From NCBI RefSeq assembly GCF_000255115.2, contig NC_018068.1:124001-188000 (forward strand): DNA of 64,000 nucleotides, given 5' to 3'. This stretch comes from Desulfosporosinus acidiphilus SJ4 (GTDB lineage Bacteria; Bacillota; Desulfitobacteriia; Desulfitobacteriales; Desulfitobacteriaceae). A program made the translations under genes and the position numbers. Of this stretch, positions 45,387 to 53,867 are shown piece after piece. The number at the start of each line of letters is the position of its first letter. Positions within the stretch are counted from its first letter, which is position 1. The notes beneath the pieces are model-generated. The model did no database searches, had not been told where the DNA came from, and worked only from the letters and a program-made list of their open reading frames with translations.

Positions 45387-46963
45387 AAAGTGCCGGGATC
45401 TTCAGGAGGCCGGGGAGTTAATGAATTAGCCTGTCTCGTTGTATTTCTGCTTAAAACAGGGGGTCTGGAAGTCATAGCCCACCAGGGTTTCCGAATAATA
45501 ACATCCGTTAAGCCGGCACCGCTAAGAGGGACTAAAGGAGACATATAAGGTACTCCAAAAGAACGAAGGGAGAGCTGATGAATAACAAATCCTGCGAAGC
45601 CGAGCATGACTCCGTAAAGACCTGCGAAGCTTGATAAGATGAGAAGGGCAAAGCGGGCTATCGTGGTGACATCTGTTAAGGCTGGGACGACAAAGGAGGA
45701 AATCCCTGTAAGTGCCACTACGACAACCATTGGAGCTCCAACTAATCCGGCGGAAACCGCTGCTTCACCAATGACCAGGGCCCCGACAATACTAACGGCC
45801 TGTCCTACTGCCTTTGGCAGGCGAAGGCCGGCTTCTCTTAAAATTTCGTAAGCAATTTGCATCAGAAGTGCTTCGACAATCGTAGGGAAAGGGGAGCCTT
45901 CATTCGCGCTGGCAATACTGATTAAGAGGGACGTTGGCAATAGCTCTTGATGATATGTCGTTATGGCAACATATAAAGCGGGTACAAAGGTAGAAATAAA
46001 GAAAGACAGCCAACGCAGCCAACGGATAAACGTTGCGAGATAAGGCCGTGAATAATAGTCCTCACTATTTTGAAAGGCCTCAACGAATAAATAAGGTACT
46101 GTTAAGACAAAGGGAGTTCCGTCAGTCAGTATTGCAATCCTCCCCTCCAGCAATTTTGCACAAACAATATCTGGTTTCTCGCTGTTTCCTATGGTTGGGA
46201 ACAAAGAATAGGGTGCATCCTCAATGAAGGATTCAATATAACCGGATTCGAGAACGGAATCTGTCTCGATTCGGCCTATTCTATCCTTAACTTCTTGAAC
46301 GATCTCGTCATTGGCGATTCCATGAATATGTAAGATGCATAATGATGTTTTGGTTTGTTTCCCCACGGTCACTTTCTCAACCATTAAATTTGGGTTTTTA
46401 ATTTTCCTGCGTATGAGGGAAATGTTGGTACCCAGAGATTCCACAAACCCTTCTCTGGGACCACGAACGACAGATTCAGTCTCCGGTTCTTCCACCCCGC
46501 GAGCTTCCCAGCCTCGAATTGAAGCAATAAGAATGCTATCGGCTCCATCAATGAATAAGGCAGTATCACCCGATAAAATTCCAGTCACGGCATCGTCGAT
46601 GGTTTGCACTTCTTGAACACTGGAAACGGTTAAAATGCTATCCTTTATAATTTTTAGAGGAGAGCCTGAACGTTGATTATCGTATAACGATAGTAACGGT
46701 TTAATGAGATTTTCATTAACGGAATCTTCATTAAATAAGCCGAAAATCATAACCGCGAAAGCCTGAACGGGATCTTGGGTTCCAATTGTGAGCTCTCGAA
46801 TGACGAGGTCGTCGGCTTTGGGAAAGATTGTTAGAATCGCCTGGCGGTTGTCTTCAAGTTTTTTGGACAAGGACATGGGGATTCCTGATGGACCTTGTGA
46901 GAGAATCTCAGTTGATTGGCAGCGTTTTTTTCGAGTAGACTTTCTTATGATTTTTGTTAGCAT
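45374..46963 (-). CDS. GerA family spore germination protein (A subunit)
   Basis: The A subunit of the germinant receptor, 529 residues. A soluble N-terminal domain (about 1-300) contains DAVTGILSGDTALFIDGAD, VVRGPREGFVESLGTNISLIRRKI and RIAILTDGTPFVLTVPYLF, and the C-terminal part has about five membrane helices (SFFISTFVPALYVAITTYH, ANEGSPFPTIVEALLMQIAYE). Charged tail-like residues start the protein; ATG 46963 has AGAGGTCAATT upstream with GAGGAGG further out. The last residues LNKT and the TAG stop lie in repeat A copy 4, so the native C-terminus may have been changed by that insertion. Confidence 0.93.
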   Translation of the reverse strand: MLTKIIRKSTRKKRCQSTEILSQGPSGIPMSLSKKLEDNRQAILTIFPKADDLVIRELTIGTQDPVQAFAVMIFGLFNEDSVNENLIKPLLSLYDNQRSGSPLKIIKDSILTVSSVQEVQTIDDAVTGILSGDTALFIDGADSILIASIRGWEARGVEEPETESVVRGPREGFVESLGTNISLIRRKIKNPNLMVEKVTVGKQTKTSLCILHIHGIANDEIVQEVKDRIGRIETDSVLESGYIESFIEDAPYSLFPTIGNSEKPDIVCAKLLEGRIAILTDGTPFVLTVPYLFVEAFQNSEDYYSRPYLATFIRWLRWLSFFISTFVPALYVAITTYHQELLPTSLLISIASANEGSPFPTIVEALLMQIAYEILREAGLRLPKAVGQAVSIVGALVIGEAAVSAGLVGAPMVVVVALTGISSFVVPALTDVTTIARFALLILSSFAGLYGVMLGFAGFVIHQLSLRSFGVPYMSPLVPLSGAGLTDVIIRKPWWAMTSRPPVLSRNTTRQANSLTPRPPEDPGTLNKT

Positions 46964-47257
46964 AATTGACCTCTGCGCCTCCTCTGTTAGAATAGTTTTT
47001 ACGCAAAGGGATGGATTTATTACAGACAGTCGGGGATATACCCCTTAGTCAACATAGGGCGTGAACCTTCAGCATAAGTTTATAATCTGCTATCAGCCCC
47101 TATGCCTGAGCGGTACCACGAGTAAATAGTAATCATTGAAATATTACGTCTTGAGAGGATACCCATAAAGGAAGGGGACTGCATTGCTGCAGCCCCTCTT
47201 ATTAGCCCTAATACATTAAAAAATCAAATAAGTAATTGTCTGAATTTCTTCAACCTC

Positions 47258-47392
47258 TTACTTTTTAGCTCGTAAAGCTTCCTCCTGGGAAAGCCCATGA
47301 TTATCTCGTGAATCCATGCTTGGTTGGTGATTAGGTGGAGCGGGTTTTGTATCCGGATTAGGATTTTTTTCAGAAGGCATCTTTTTTTTCAA
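47258..47392 (-). CDS. Short hydrophilic protein, 40-44 residues (unknown)
   Basis: A small reading frame encodes a hydrophilic, Pro/Asn-rich peptide ending in SRDNHGLSQEEALRAKK. With TTG 47392 it has GGAAGGAAG at good spacing and starts MKKKMPSEKN; with ATG 47380 it starts MPSEKNPNPD. Coding is suggested by composition and the ribosome site, not by a recognised family. It lies between the germination operon and nrdR. Region 46964-47257 contains no other gene I can support. Confidence 0.5.
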   Translation of the reverse strand: MKKKMPSEKNPNPDTKPAPPNHQPSMDSRDNHGLSQEEALRAKK

Positions 47393-47553
47393 GGTTGTAT
47401 CACTTCCTTCCTAAAATCATGATCATGCTTCCAAGTTATTTTGTCCTTTTTGCGCTGAGGAATACTATTTTTAAAAAAGCAAGAAAGAAGGAGATAGTAA
47501 GAAGAAACGAACGATGAACTGAAAGTCGGACTAAAAATATGACTAATGGCCCG

Positions 47554-47583
47554 TTGACACACTATATATAGTGTGGTTATATT
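47554..47583 (+). promoter_or_regulatory. SigA promoter of nrdR-nrdJ
   Basis: TTGACA (47554-47559) with TTATAT/TATATT at 47577-47583 at 17-18 bp spacing. NrdR box 1 fills the spacer, so repressor binding would block polymerase. Confidence 0.75.
47559..47574. promoter_or_regulatory. NrdR box 1
   Basis: ACACTATATATAGTGT is a perfect 16 bp palindrome matching the NrdR box consensus. It overlaps the -35 box and spacer. Confidence 0.93.
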
Positions 47584-47589
47584 TATAAC

Positions 47590-47605
47590 ATACTATATAT
47601 AGGGG
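47590..47605. promoter_or_regulatory. NrdR box 2
   Basis: ATACTATATATAGGGG shares the ACTATATATAG core with box 1, exactly 31 bp downstream, which is three helical turns and the usual tandem spacing. It lies between the -10 region and the nrdR ribosome site. Confidence 0.88.
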
Positions 47606-47614
47606 GGTGAAGAA

Positions 47615-48094
47615 GTGCGTTGTCCATTTTGCGGAAACGAGGACACGAAAGTGCTTGATTCTCGGCAGGTCGAAGAGGGAACTACAGTACGAAGACGGCG
47701 AGAATGTGATCGATGTATGCGTCGGTTTACAACCTTTGAAACGTTTGAGGATTCGCCCCTTGTCGTTGTGAAAAAAGATGGGAGACGTGATGTATTCTCT
47801 CGTTCGAAAATGATGGCCGGAATGCTTAGGGCATGTGAAAAAAGGCCTATCTCTATGGAACAGATTGAAGAAACAGCCTATAGCATTGAAAAGACATTGC
47901 GTAATAAGCATGAACGGGAAGTGACGAGTGCTGAAGTTGGAGAAGCAGTTTTAGAGCAATTATTCGGATTAGATGAAGTTGCCTACATACGTTTTGCTTC
48001 TGTTTATCGCCAGTTTGGGGATATACAACGTTTCCTGGAGGAGTTACATGAACTCATTGAAAAGAGGGAAACGATAACATACAAGGATAAATAA
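47615..48094 (+). CDS. nrdR: Transcriptional repressor NrdR
   Basis: Nucleotide-sensing repressor of ribonucleotide reductase genes. The 159-residue protein has an N-terminal zinc ribbon (MRCPFCGNEDTKVLDSR and CDRCMRRFTTFE, four cysteines) and an ATP-cone domain (about 49-139, VVVKKDGRRDVFSRSK). GTG 47615 follows the GGGGGGTGA ribosome site. Tandem NrdR boxes in its promoter indicate autoregulation. The B12-dependent reductase follows after 28 bp and is probably in the same transcript. Confidence 0.97.
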   Translation: MRCPFCGNEDTKVLDSRQVEEGTTVRRRRECDRCMRRFTTFETFEDSPLVVVKKDGRRDVFSRSKMMAGMLRACEKRPISMEQIEETAYSIEKTLRNKHEREVTSAEVGEAVLEQLFGLDEVAYIRFASVYRQFGDIQRFLEELHELIEKRETITYKDK

Positions 48095-48122
48095 GAGATA
48101 ATAGGAAAGTTGGGGATTCTAA

Positions 48123-50525
48123 TTGAGTTTCGAAGGACAAGCACCAAAAAACTGGCAGAAAGCAAATTTAACTCCTAATGCACGAGTTGTTTTGGAAAAA
48201 AGATATTTAAAACAAAAAGATGGACAAGCTACTGAAACACCGGAAGATATGATGTATCGGGTTGCCAATGTGATTGCTTCTATTGAAGAAGAGATGTATG
48301 GCAAGGGTAAAGCAGAAACGAAAGCCCTGGCTAAGGAATTTTATACAATGATGGCTAACCTTGAGTTTATGCCTAACTCACCGACCTTAATGAATGCCGG
48401 GCGGGATCTCGGGCAACTGAGTGCCTGCTTTGTATTACCGGTCGATGACAGTATGGAAGAGATTTTTGACGCTATTAAAAATGCGGCAATTATTCATAAA
48501 TCCGGAGGAGGAACAGGTTTTAGTTTTTCTCGTCTGCGTCCTAAGAATAGTACGGTTCGTTCAACAGGTGGTGTGGCCTCGGGACCGGTTTCGTTTATGA
48601 AGGTCTTTAATTCCGCTACGGAGGCGGTTAAGCAGGGTGGAACCCGGCGTGGAGCTAATATGGGAATATTACGAGTCGACCACCCGGATATTTTAGATTT
48701 TATTCGCTGCAAAGAAGATAATAAGGAAATCACAAATTTTAATATATCCGTTGGAATAACGGAAGTGTTTATGAAAGCAGTTCGCGAGGGACGTGACTAT
48801 GATCTCATTGATCCCCATTCCGGCGCTTCAGTAGGTCAATTGTCCGCTCTCGAGGTTTTTGATAAAATCGTTGATCACGCTTGGAAAAATGGAGAGCCGG
48901 GAATCGTCTTCCTCGATCGTTTAAATGAAGGCAATCCCACACCTCAGCTTGGTGAAATTGAAGCGACAAATCCTTGCGGAGAACAACCCTTGCTTCCCAA
49001 TGAAGCGTGTAACTTAGGCTCCATTAATCTCAAACTCATGGTGACTGAGAAAAACGGTAAAATGGTTATCAATTGGGAGCGCCTAAGTTATGTTACCCGT
49101 TTGTCCGTGCGTTTTCTTGACAACGTCATTGATGCTAACCAGTATCCACTGGAGATCATTGACGAAGTTGTGAAAGGAAATCGTAAAATCGGACTTGGAG
49201 TCATGGGCTTTGCAGATATGCTCATTTTACTGCAAACTTCTTATGCGACGGAAGAAGCCGTGGAGTATGCGGAAAAGGTCATGAAATTTATTCAGACTGA
49301 AGCTCGTATTGAATCCCAGCGTTTGGCAGAAGAAAGAGGAACCTTCCCCAATTACGCGGGCTCTGTTTATGATGGTGTTATGAAACTGCGCAATGCGACT
49401 CTAACGACCATTGCTCCCACCGGGACGATCTCAATGATCTGCGCGGCCTCAAGCGGGGTTGAACCTCTCTTTGCGGTAGCTTATACAAAAACTGTCATGG
49501 ATGGGACATCGTTGGTGGAAGTGAACCCCCTCTTTGAAGCCTTTGCGAAGGACTATAACTTTTATTCTCCTGAACTAATGCGTAAGATTGCCGAAAAGGG
49601 AACCGTTCTGGGGTTGCCTGAAGTTCCTAACTGGGTGCAGGAAGTCTTCACCACAGCGCAGGAGATTACTCCGGAATGGCATATTCGCATTCAGGCAGCT
49701 TTTCAAAAATATACAGATAACGCTGTTTCCAAGACGATTAACTTTGCCAATTCCGCCACGAAAGAAGACATTGCCGAGGCTTATCGCTTAGCTGATGAGC
49801 TGAATTGTAAAGGATTAACGGTTTATCGCGACGGAAGCAGGGAGGAACAAGTGCTTTCCGCAGGGGCTTCGGTTCCGTCAGGTGTTGCCTCTGGAGAATC
49901 TGGAAAAAATGATATAGCAAAAGCTCAAACAGCTCCGGCACAGATCATCGCTCCCAGTACTCCGTTTGTTCCTGAAGTGAACACCGTGATGCCTCGTCCG
50001 AGACCAACGACCACCATAGGCGTTACTGAAAAGATCAAGATCGGCTGCGGCAATCTCTACGTTAGTGTCAATGCTGATGAAAAAGGCATCTGTGAAGTAT
50101 TCACGAATACCGGGAGGGCTGGAGGATGCTCCTCCCAATCAGAGGCTACGGCACGACTGATTTCAATCGCCCTGCGTTCCGGTTTGTCTGTTGATGCTAT
50201 TATCGAACAAGTAAAAGGAATTCGCTGCCCGGCATGTATGCGGCGTGAAGGAGTCAGTGTAACGTCCTGTCCGGACGCAATTGCCCGGGTCATTAAGAAA
50301 TACAACGAAGTTGGAATTAATGTTACTCAAGTTGCGGCCAGTGATATGGGAACTGTTTCAGCAAAGGAACTTTCAAGTGCCAAGGGTCGTCAGGGAAAGA
50401 CTTCAGAAAAGAAAGCCCTTTCGGGTGTTGCCCCTGAGAATGCTTGCCCAGAGTGCGGCATGCCCATTAATCACGAGAGCGGTTGCGTCGTCTGCACCCA
50501 TTGCGGTTATTCGAAGTGTGGGTAA
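48123..50525 (+). CDS. nrdJ: Adenosylcobalamin-dependent (class II) ribonucleotide reductase
   Basis: Reduces ribonucleotides to deoxyribonucleotides using adenosylcobalamin. The 800-residue protein has an N-terminal NrdJ domain, LSACFVLPVDDSMEEIFDA with the first redox cysteine, KSGGGTGFSFSRLRPK, the active-site ATNPCGEQPLLPNEACNLGS (reported in parts: NPCGEQPLL and EACNLGS) and APTGTISMICAASSGVEPLF. The C-terminal region carries cysteine pairs CPAC and CPECG...CTHCG, a zinc-ribbon-like tail. Translation starts at TTG 48123. It lies under NrdR control with nrdR. Oxygen-independent reduction fits an anaerobe. Confidence 0.96.
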   Translation: MSFEGQAPKNWQKANLTPNARVVLEKRYLKQKDGQATETPEDMMYRVANVIASIEEEMYGKGKAETKALAKEFYTMMANLEFMPNSPTLMNAGRDLGQLSACFVLPVDDSMEEIFDAIKNAAIIHKSGGGTGFSFSRLRPKNSTVRSTGGVASGPVSFMKVFNSATEAVKQGGTRRGANMGILRVDHPDILDFIRCKEDNKEITNFNISVGITEVFMKAVREGRDYDLIDPHSGASVGQLSALEVFDKIVDHAWKNGEPGIVFLDRLNEGNPTPQLGEIEATNPCGEQPLLPNEACNLGSINLKLMVTEKNGKMVINWERLSYVTRLSVRFLDNVIDANQYPLEIIDEVVKGNRKIGLGVMGFADMLILLQTSYATEEAVEYAEKVMKFIQTEARIESQRLAEERGTFPNYAGSVYDGVMKLRNATLTTIAPTGTISMICAASSGVEPLFAVAYTKTVMDGTSLVEVNPLFEAFAKDYNFYSPELMRKIAEKGTVLGLPEVPNWVQEVFTTAQEITPEWHIRIQAAFQKYTDNAVSKTINFANSATKEDIAEAYRLADELNCKGLTVYRDGSREEQVLSAGASVPSGVASGESGKNDIAKAQTAPAQIIAPSTPFVPEVNTVMPRPRPTTTIGVTEKIKIGCGNLYVSVNADEKGICEVFTNTGRAGGCSSQSEATARLISIALRSGLSVDAIIEQVKGIRCPACMRREGVSVTSCPDAIARVIKKYNEVGINVTQVAASDMGTVSAKELSSAKGRQGKTSEKKALSGVAPENACPECGMPINHESGCVVCTHCGYSKCG

Positions 50526-50540
50526 GAAGATTGTTCAATG

Positions 50541-50580
50541 ATAATAAAGTCTGCCACTTAATAATAAAGTTGGGCACTAT
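50541..50580 (+). repeat. Two 20 bp direct repeats after nrdJ
   Basis: ATAATAAAGTCTGCCACTTA and ATAATAAAGTTGGGCACTAT are adjacent and match at 14-15 positions. Such short iterations resemble transposase-binding sites at IS ends, but no transposase is near. 50581-50740 holds a GTTATTGGC/GCCAATAAC inverted repeat (about 50641-50672), a possible nrdJ terminator. Confidence 0.7.
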
Positions 50581-50765
50581 AGGACAACCGATGTTGACTT
50601 TGAAAGATTAATAACTATCAGGACTAACCAAAATGCATCTTAGCCAATAACTGAAATATTACGGTTATTGGCTTTTGCTTTTACTATTATGCATTTAAAA
50701 CCGTTTTGTCTAATAGTGAAGTTTAAAACTTGAAACTTAGAATTAAATGGAGGAATGAAAATTTC

Positions 50766-51200
50766 ATGAAATATTTGATGACTGATAATCCAAAAGGCCA
50801 AGATATAAGTGTAATTCTAGACAATTTGAGAAAATACAATCTTTCTCGTATTGAGTTAAATGTGGTTAAACCCCTAGCAATTTTCGTTAATGATGAAAAT
50901 GACAATATAATGGGGGGGATTTCAGCAGAAACTCATGGCAATTGGTTAAAAATATTATTTTTATGGATTGATGAAAAAATAAGAGCTCAGAAAATTGGTT
51001 CAAAGCTGTTGAAAGATGCTGAAGCAGAAGCAATAAAAAGAGGCTGTAAATATTCATTTGTTGATACTTTTAGTTTTCAAGCCAAGAATTTTTATATAAT
51101 GTCAGGATATAAGGAAGTTTTTACATTAGAAGAATATCCACTGACCAGTAAACGGCATTATTTTGTAAAACAATTGACGGGAGATAAAGTTACTCCCTAG
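50766..51200 (+). CDS. GNAT family N-acetyltransferase
   Basis: A 144-residue acyl-CoA-dependent acetyltransferase. The GNAT fold is indicated by the beta4 strand LKILFLWIDEKIRAQKIGSKL with the Q/R-x-x-G/A-type acetyl-CoA loop AQKIGS, and by SFQAKNFYIMSGYKEV at the C-terminus. The frame is open from TTG 50730 but ATG 50766 with GGAGGA upstream is preferred. AT-rich composition and isolated placement suggest accessory DNA. The substrate is unknown. Confidence 0.82.
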   Translation: MKYLMTDNPKGQDISVILDNLRKYNLSRIELNVVKPLAIFVNDENDNIMGGISAETHGNWLKILFLWIDEKIRAQKIGSKLLKDAEAEAIKRGCKYSFVDTFSFQAKNFYIMSGYKEVFTLEEYPLTSKRHYFVKQLTGDKVTP

Positions 51201-51483
51201 AGAACTAAAAAGTTTAGAAGTTAAAATCATTTTTATAGATGCAATGATATCGAGAACATAAGATACATATTTCAATTCTAGACTTCCCGTAATCGATGAT
51301 ATACCGATTAGGCTAAAAATGATAAGTTCCGATAAACCAGGTTAAGGAACAAAAAGTAGGAAACTGTGACGCATTCGAGGATATTGCGAAGCATGGAAAA
51401 GAAGGTATATAAACAGGAATTTATCAATGTTCATAATTCGTGCAAAAGGCAGATCAAATATATTTGGTAGGAGAAATTTTGAC

Positions 51484-51996
51484 ATGGCTATTTTGCGAAC
51501 ACCACGTTTGTACATGCGGAAAATACAAACAGATGATTATAGTTCTGTCTGCTCAATTTTGCAGGACATTGATGTCATGTATGCTTGGGAACATGCCTTT
51601 TCTGATGAGGAAGTAGTGCAGTGGATTGACGAAAATATTATGAGATACAATAGGGACGGTTTTAGTTACTGGGCAGTAATAGAAAAAGCGTCCGATAAGT
51701 TAATTGGGGTCACCGGGTTAATTTCTGAACAAGCTGATGATGAAAACTATGTTGGAGTTGGCTATATTTATCAAAAATCATATTGGGGAAATGCGTATGC
51801 CTTTGAAGCAGCTTTAGCTTGTGTTGATTATGCTTTTAATATTTTGCATCTAAATGAAATTACTGCGCAAATCCGACCGGAGAATACGGCTTCAAGAAAA
51901 GTGGCTGAAAGACTTGGCATGTCTATAAAGAAGCAGTTTATTAGACGTTATAAAAACAAAGACATACCTCATCTTCTTTATAGCCGTACAATATAG
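51484..51996 (+). CDS. GNAT family N-acetyltransferase, RimJ/RimL-like
   Basis: A 170-residue acetyltransferase of the Acetyltransf_3 type. LRTPRLYMRKIQTDDYSSV is the typical start, GYIYQKSYWGNAYAFEAALA is the acetyl-CoA region, and INEITAQIRPENTASRKVAERLG (in parts: ITAQIRPENTASRKV) is the C-terminal signature. TAGGAG upstream supports ATG 51484 over an open frame from 51427. The acceptor is unknown. 51201-51483 shows nothing identifiable. Confidence 0.88.
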   Translation: MAILRTPRLYMRKIQTDDYSSVCSILQDIDVMYAWEHAFSDEEVVQWIDENIMRYNRDGFSYWAVIEKASDKLIGVTGLISEQADDENYVGVGYIYQKSYWGNAYAFEAALACVDYAFNILHLNEITAQIRPENTASRKVAERLGMSIKKQFIRRYKNKDIPHLLYSRTI

Positions 51997-52080
51997 CATT
52001 GTTTTTGTCGTAGTTTATACTAACAATGTGAAGCTACAAATTCCGATTTGTTGAGTTTTGGCGGAAAAGGGGGAGAATCT

Positions 52081-52473
52081 ATGGAGGAAATCGCCTTTTG
52101 CGGAAATAATTGTACTATGTGTCCAAGATATACTGCTACTGTGAGTGGCGATATCTTAAGGCTTAAAGCGGTCGCAGAATTATGGTATCGTCTCGGTTAC
52201 CGCGATACGATTGTATCGACCGACAAAATTATGTGTTACGGATGTCCCTCCTCAAGTTTTTGTAGGTATGAAATACAGCAATGTGCTTCTGAAAAGAGAG
52301 TGAACAACTGTGGAAGTTGCAAAGAATATCCTTGTTATCTTATGATTAAATGTTTTGAACAGACGCAAAAGTATGCAGAGAGCTTAAAGTGGAAATGCAC
52401 GGAAAAAGAGTACCGCTGCTTAGAAATAGCTTTCTTTTCAAAAAAGGAAAACTTGGATAGTGCTAATAATTGA
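52081..52473 (+). CDS. DUF3795-type cysteine-rich protein
   Basis: A 130-residue protein with ten or more cysteines: IAFCGNNCTMCPRY at the N-terminus, then CYGCPSSSFCRYEIQQCA and NNCGSCKEYPCYLMIKCFE. This layout matches DUF3795 proteins, which probably bind a metal or cluster and whose function is unknown. AAAGGGGGAG precedes ATG 52081. Stand-alone gene in an AT-rich accessory region. Confidence 0.8.
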   Translation: MEEIAFCGNNCTMCPRYTATVSGDILRLKAVAELWYRLGYRDTIVSTDKIMCYGCPSSSFCRYEIQQCASEKRVNNCGSCKEYPCYLMIKCFEQTQKYAESLKWKCTEKEYRCLEIAFFSKKENLDSANN

Positions 52474-52830
52474 ATATGTGTTTTGCCACAGACTTTCGCT
52501 GATCTCCCATCAGTTAAGTTAACAAAATCCATAAACCATGGCAGTTTGTCTGTAACAGTAAATCGATGGAAACGAGAGTAAAATGAATTTAAAAATTCAA
52601 GTAAAAACACGCCTTCAACCTGCAAAAAGGTAGAAATCAAAAATACCCTAAATTGTCACTCACGGTCAAATATGACCTAAAATGTGGGATTTGCTTTTTT
52701 ATAAATATGTTGTCTCTTATCAGAACTAAGAAGTAAAATAAAGGTATAGATTCCATAAGTGACTAATGATTGAGATGTGCGATAAAGGATTTAAAAACGA
52801 CCGAGTCAATTTAAATAGGGAGTAATGCTT
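52474..52830. other. Gene-free stretch with possible IS-end remnant
   Basis: Reading the minus strand, TTTTAGGTCATATTTGACC (near 52675) and ATTTAGGGTATTTTTGA (near 52645) are related motifs 29 bp apart, suggestive of a decayed insertion-sequence end. No coding sequence or transposase fragment can be supported. Confidence 0.3.
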
Positions 52831-53589
52831 ATGGAGATAACTAACTACAAAAACATTGCTGAAATTTATGACAAGAATAAGTATCGCCAAGAGATTAAAC
52901 CCGATGAAGATTTGAAGAATTATATTGATGGTTGGACTACCTCAGATATTAATGCTTTAGATTTAGCCTGTGGGACTGGCATCTACTTGCTTAATCAGAT
53001 TAACTATTTTCAGGACCTTAATATCAAATGGTTTGGATTGGATGCTTCAGAAGAAATGTTACTCAAGGCTAAAAGTAAAATTTCTAACTGCAGGTTTACA
53101 AATGGTTTGGCGGAAGAGCTTCCATATGATTCAAGTTACTTTAATTTTGTCGTTAGTAACTATGCATTCCATCACTTTTGCCATAAGTCGGATGTTTTAA
53201 ACGAAGTAAGCAGGGTCTTAAAGAAAAATGGAGTTTTCAAAATACATAATATTTCGGTTCACGACATGAGGCATTGGTGGATCTATGAATTTTTTCCATC
53301 CACGTATTTTGAGGATCTTAAGCGATTCTGGCCAAAGGATTTAATATTTAATGAGTTATCGAATAGAGGTTTCGACGTTAATGTTCGCGTGGAGTATGTA
53401 ATGAAAGCTAATAAAATAGCTGACTTTATGGATCATGTCTATAACAGGGATATCTCTGCTCTTAACTTAATTAGTGATGAGGAATATCACCAGGGGATAG
53501 AAATAATGGAATATAAGATCAAAAGAGACTCAGAAGCGTTAGTAGTAGATGATTTTGCAGATATAGTTTTTGTAGCTTCGAAAAGATAG
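52831..53589 (+). CDS. Class I SAM-dependent methyltransferase
   Basis: A 252-residue Rossmann-fold methyltransferase of the UbiE/Methyltransf_11 group. Motif I is ALDLACGTGIYLLNQI, the post-I acidic residue sits in FGLDASEEML, and motif II is FNFVVSNYAFHHF followed by EVSRVLKKNGVFKIHN. ATG 52831 has AGGGAG at 8 bp; the in-frame ATG 52825 is too close to it. Substrate unknown. A hairpin terminator lies 38 bp downstream. Confidence 0.87.
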   Translation: MEITNYKNIAEIYDKNKYRQEIKPDEDLKNYIDGWTTSDINALDLACGTGIYLLNQINYFQDLNIKWFGLDASEEMLLKAKSKISNCRFTNGLAEELPYDSSYFNFVVSNYAFHHFCHKSDVLNEVSRVLKKNGVFKIHNISVHDMRHWWIYEFFPSTYFEDLKRFWPKDLIFNELSNRGFDVNVRVEYVMKANKIADFMDHVYNRDISALNLISDEEYHQGIEIMEYKIKRDSEALVVDDFADIVFVASKR

Positions 53590-53626
53590 ATCTGGGATGG
53601 CTATCCTTTGTAATCTAAAATAATTG

Positions 53627-53664
53627 AAGCACCAGCACAAAAAATGAAATGTTGGTACTTTTAA
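53627..53664 (+). terminator. Hairpin terminator after the methyltransferase gene
   Basis: AAGCACCAGCA pairs with TGTTGGTACTT (one G-U and one mismatch), followed by TTAAT. 53665-53867 shows nothing identifiable. Confidence 0.65.
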
Positions 53665-53867
53665 TAATCCGTTATTGGACTCTATCTTGCGGATCTTCGC
53701 CAAAGGCTAATTAGTAGAAGTTTCTAAAAGCACAGGACTGAAGCAGCTAAGTAGGATTATGGGAAGTAATGGATTATAATGAAATATATGTTCATGAGTC
53801 TTAAACAGTAACGCATTCGTAGAATATTATTCACTAATAGTGCTATTAGATATGTTATAAAAAATAA

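Noticed and set aside
46964-47100. SigG-type promoter before the germination operon
   Set aside because: TAATA and CTATTCTA-like boxes exist, but the spacing (about 22 bp) does not fit the consensus.
52335-52640. Minus-strand open frame of 101 codons overlapping the DUF3795 gene
   Set aside because: It overlaps a well-supported gene, has no known motif and covers a low-complexity region; kept only as possible IS remnant sequence.
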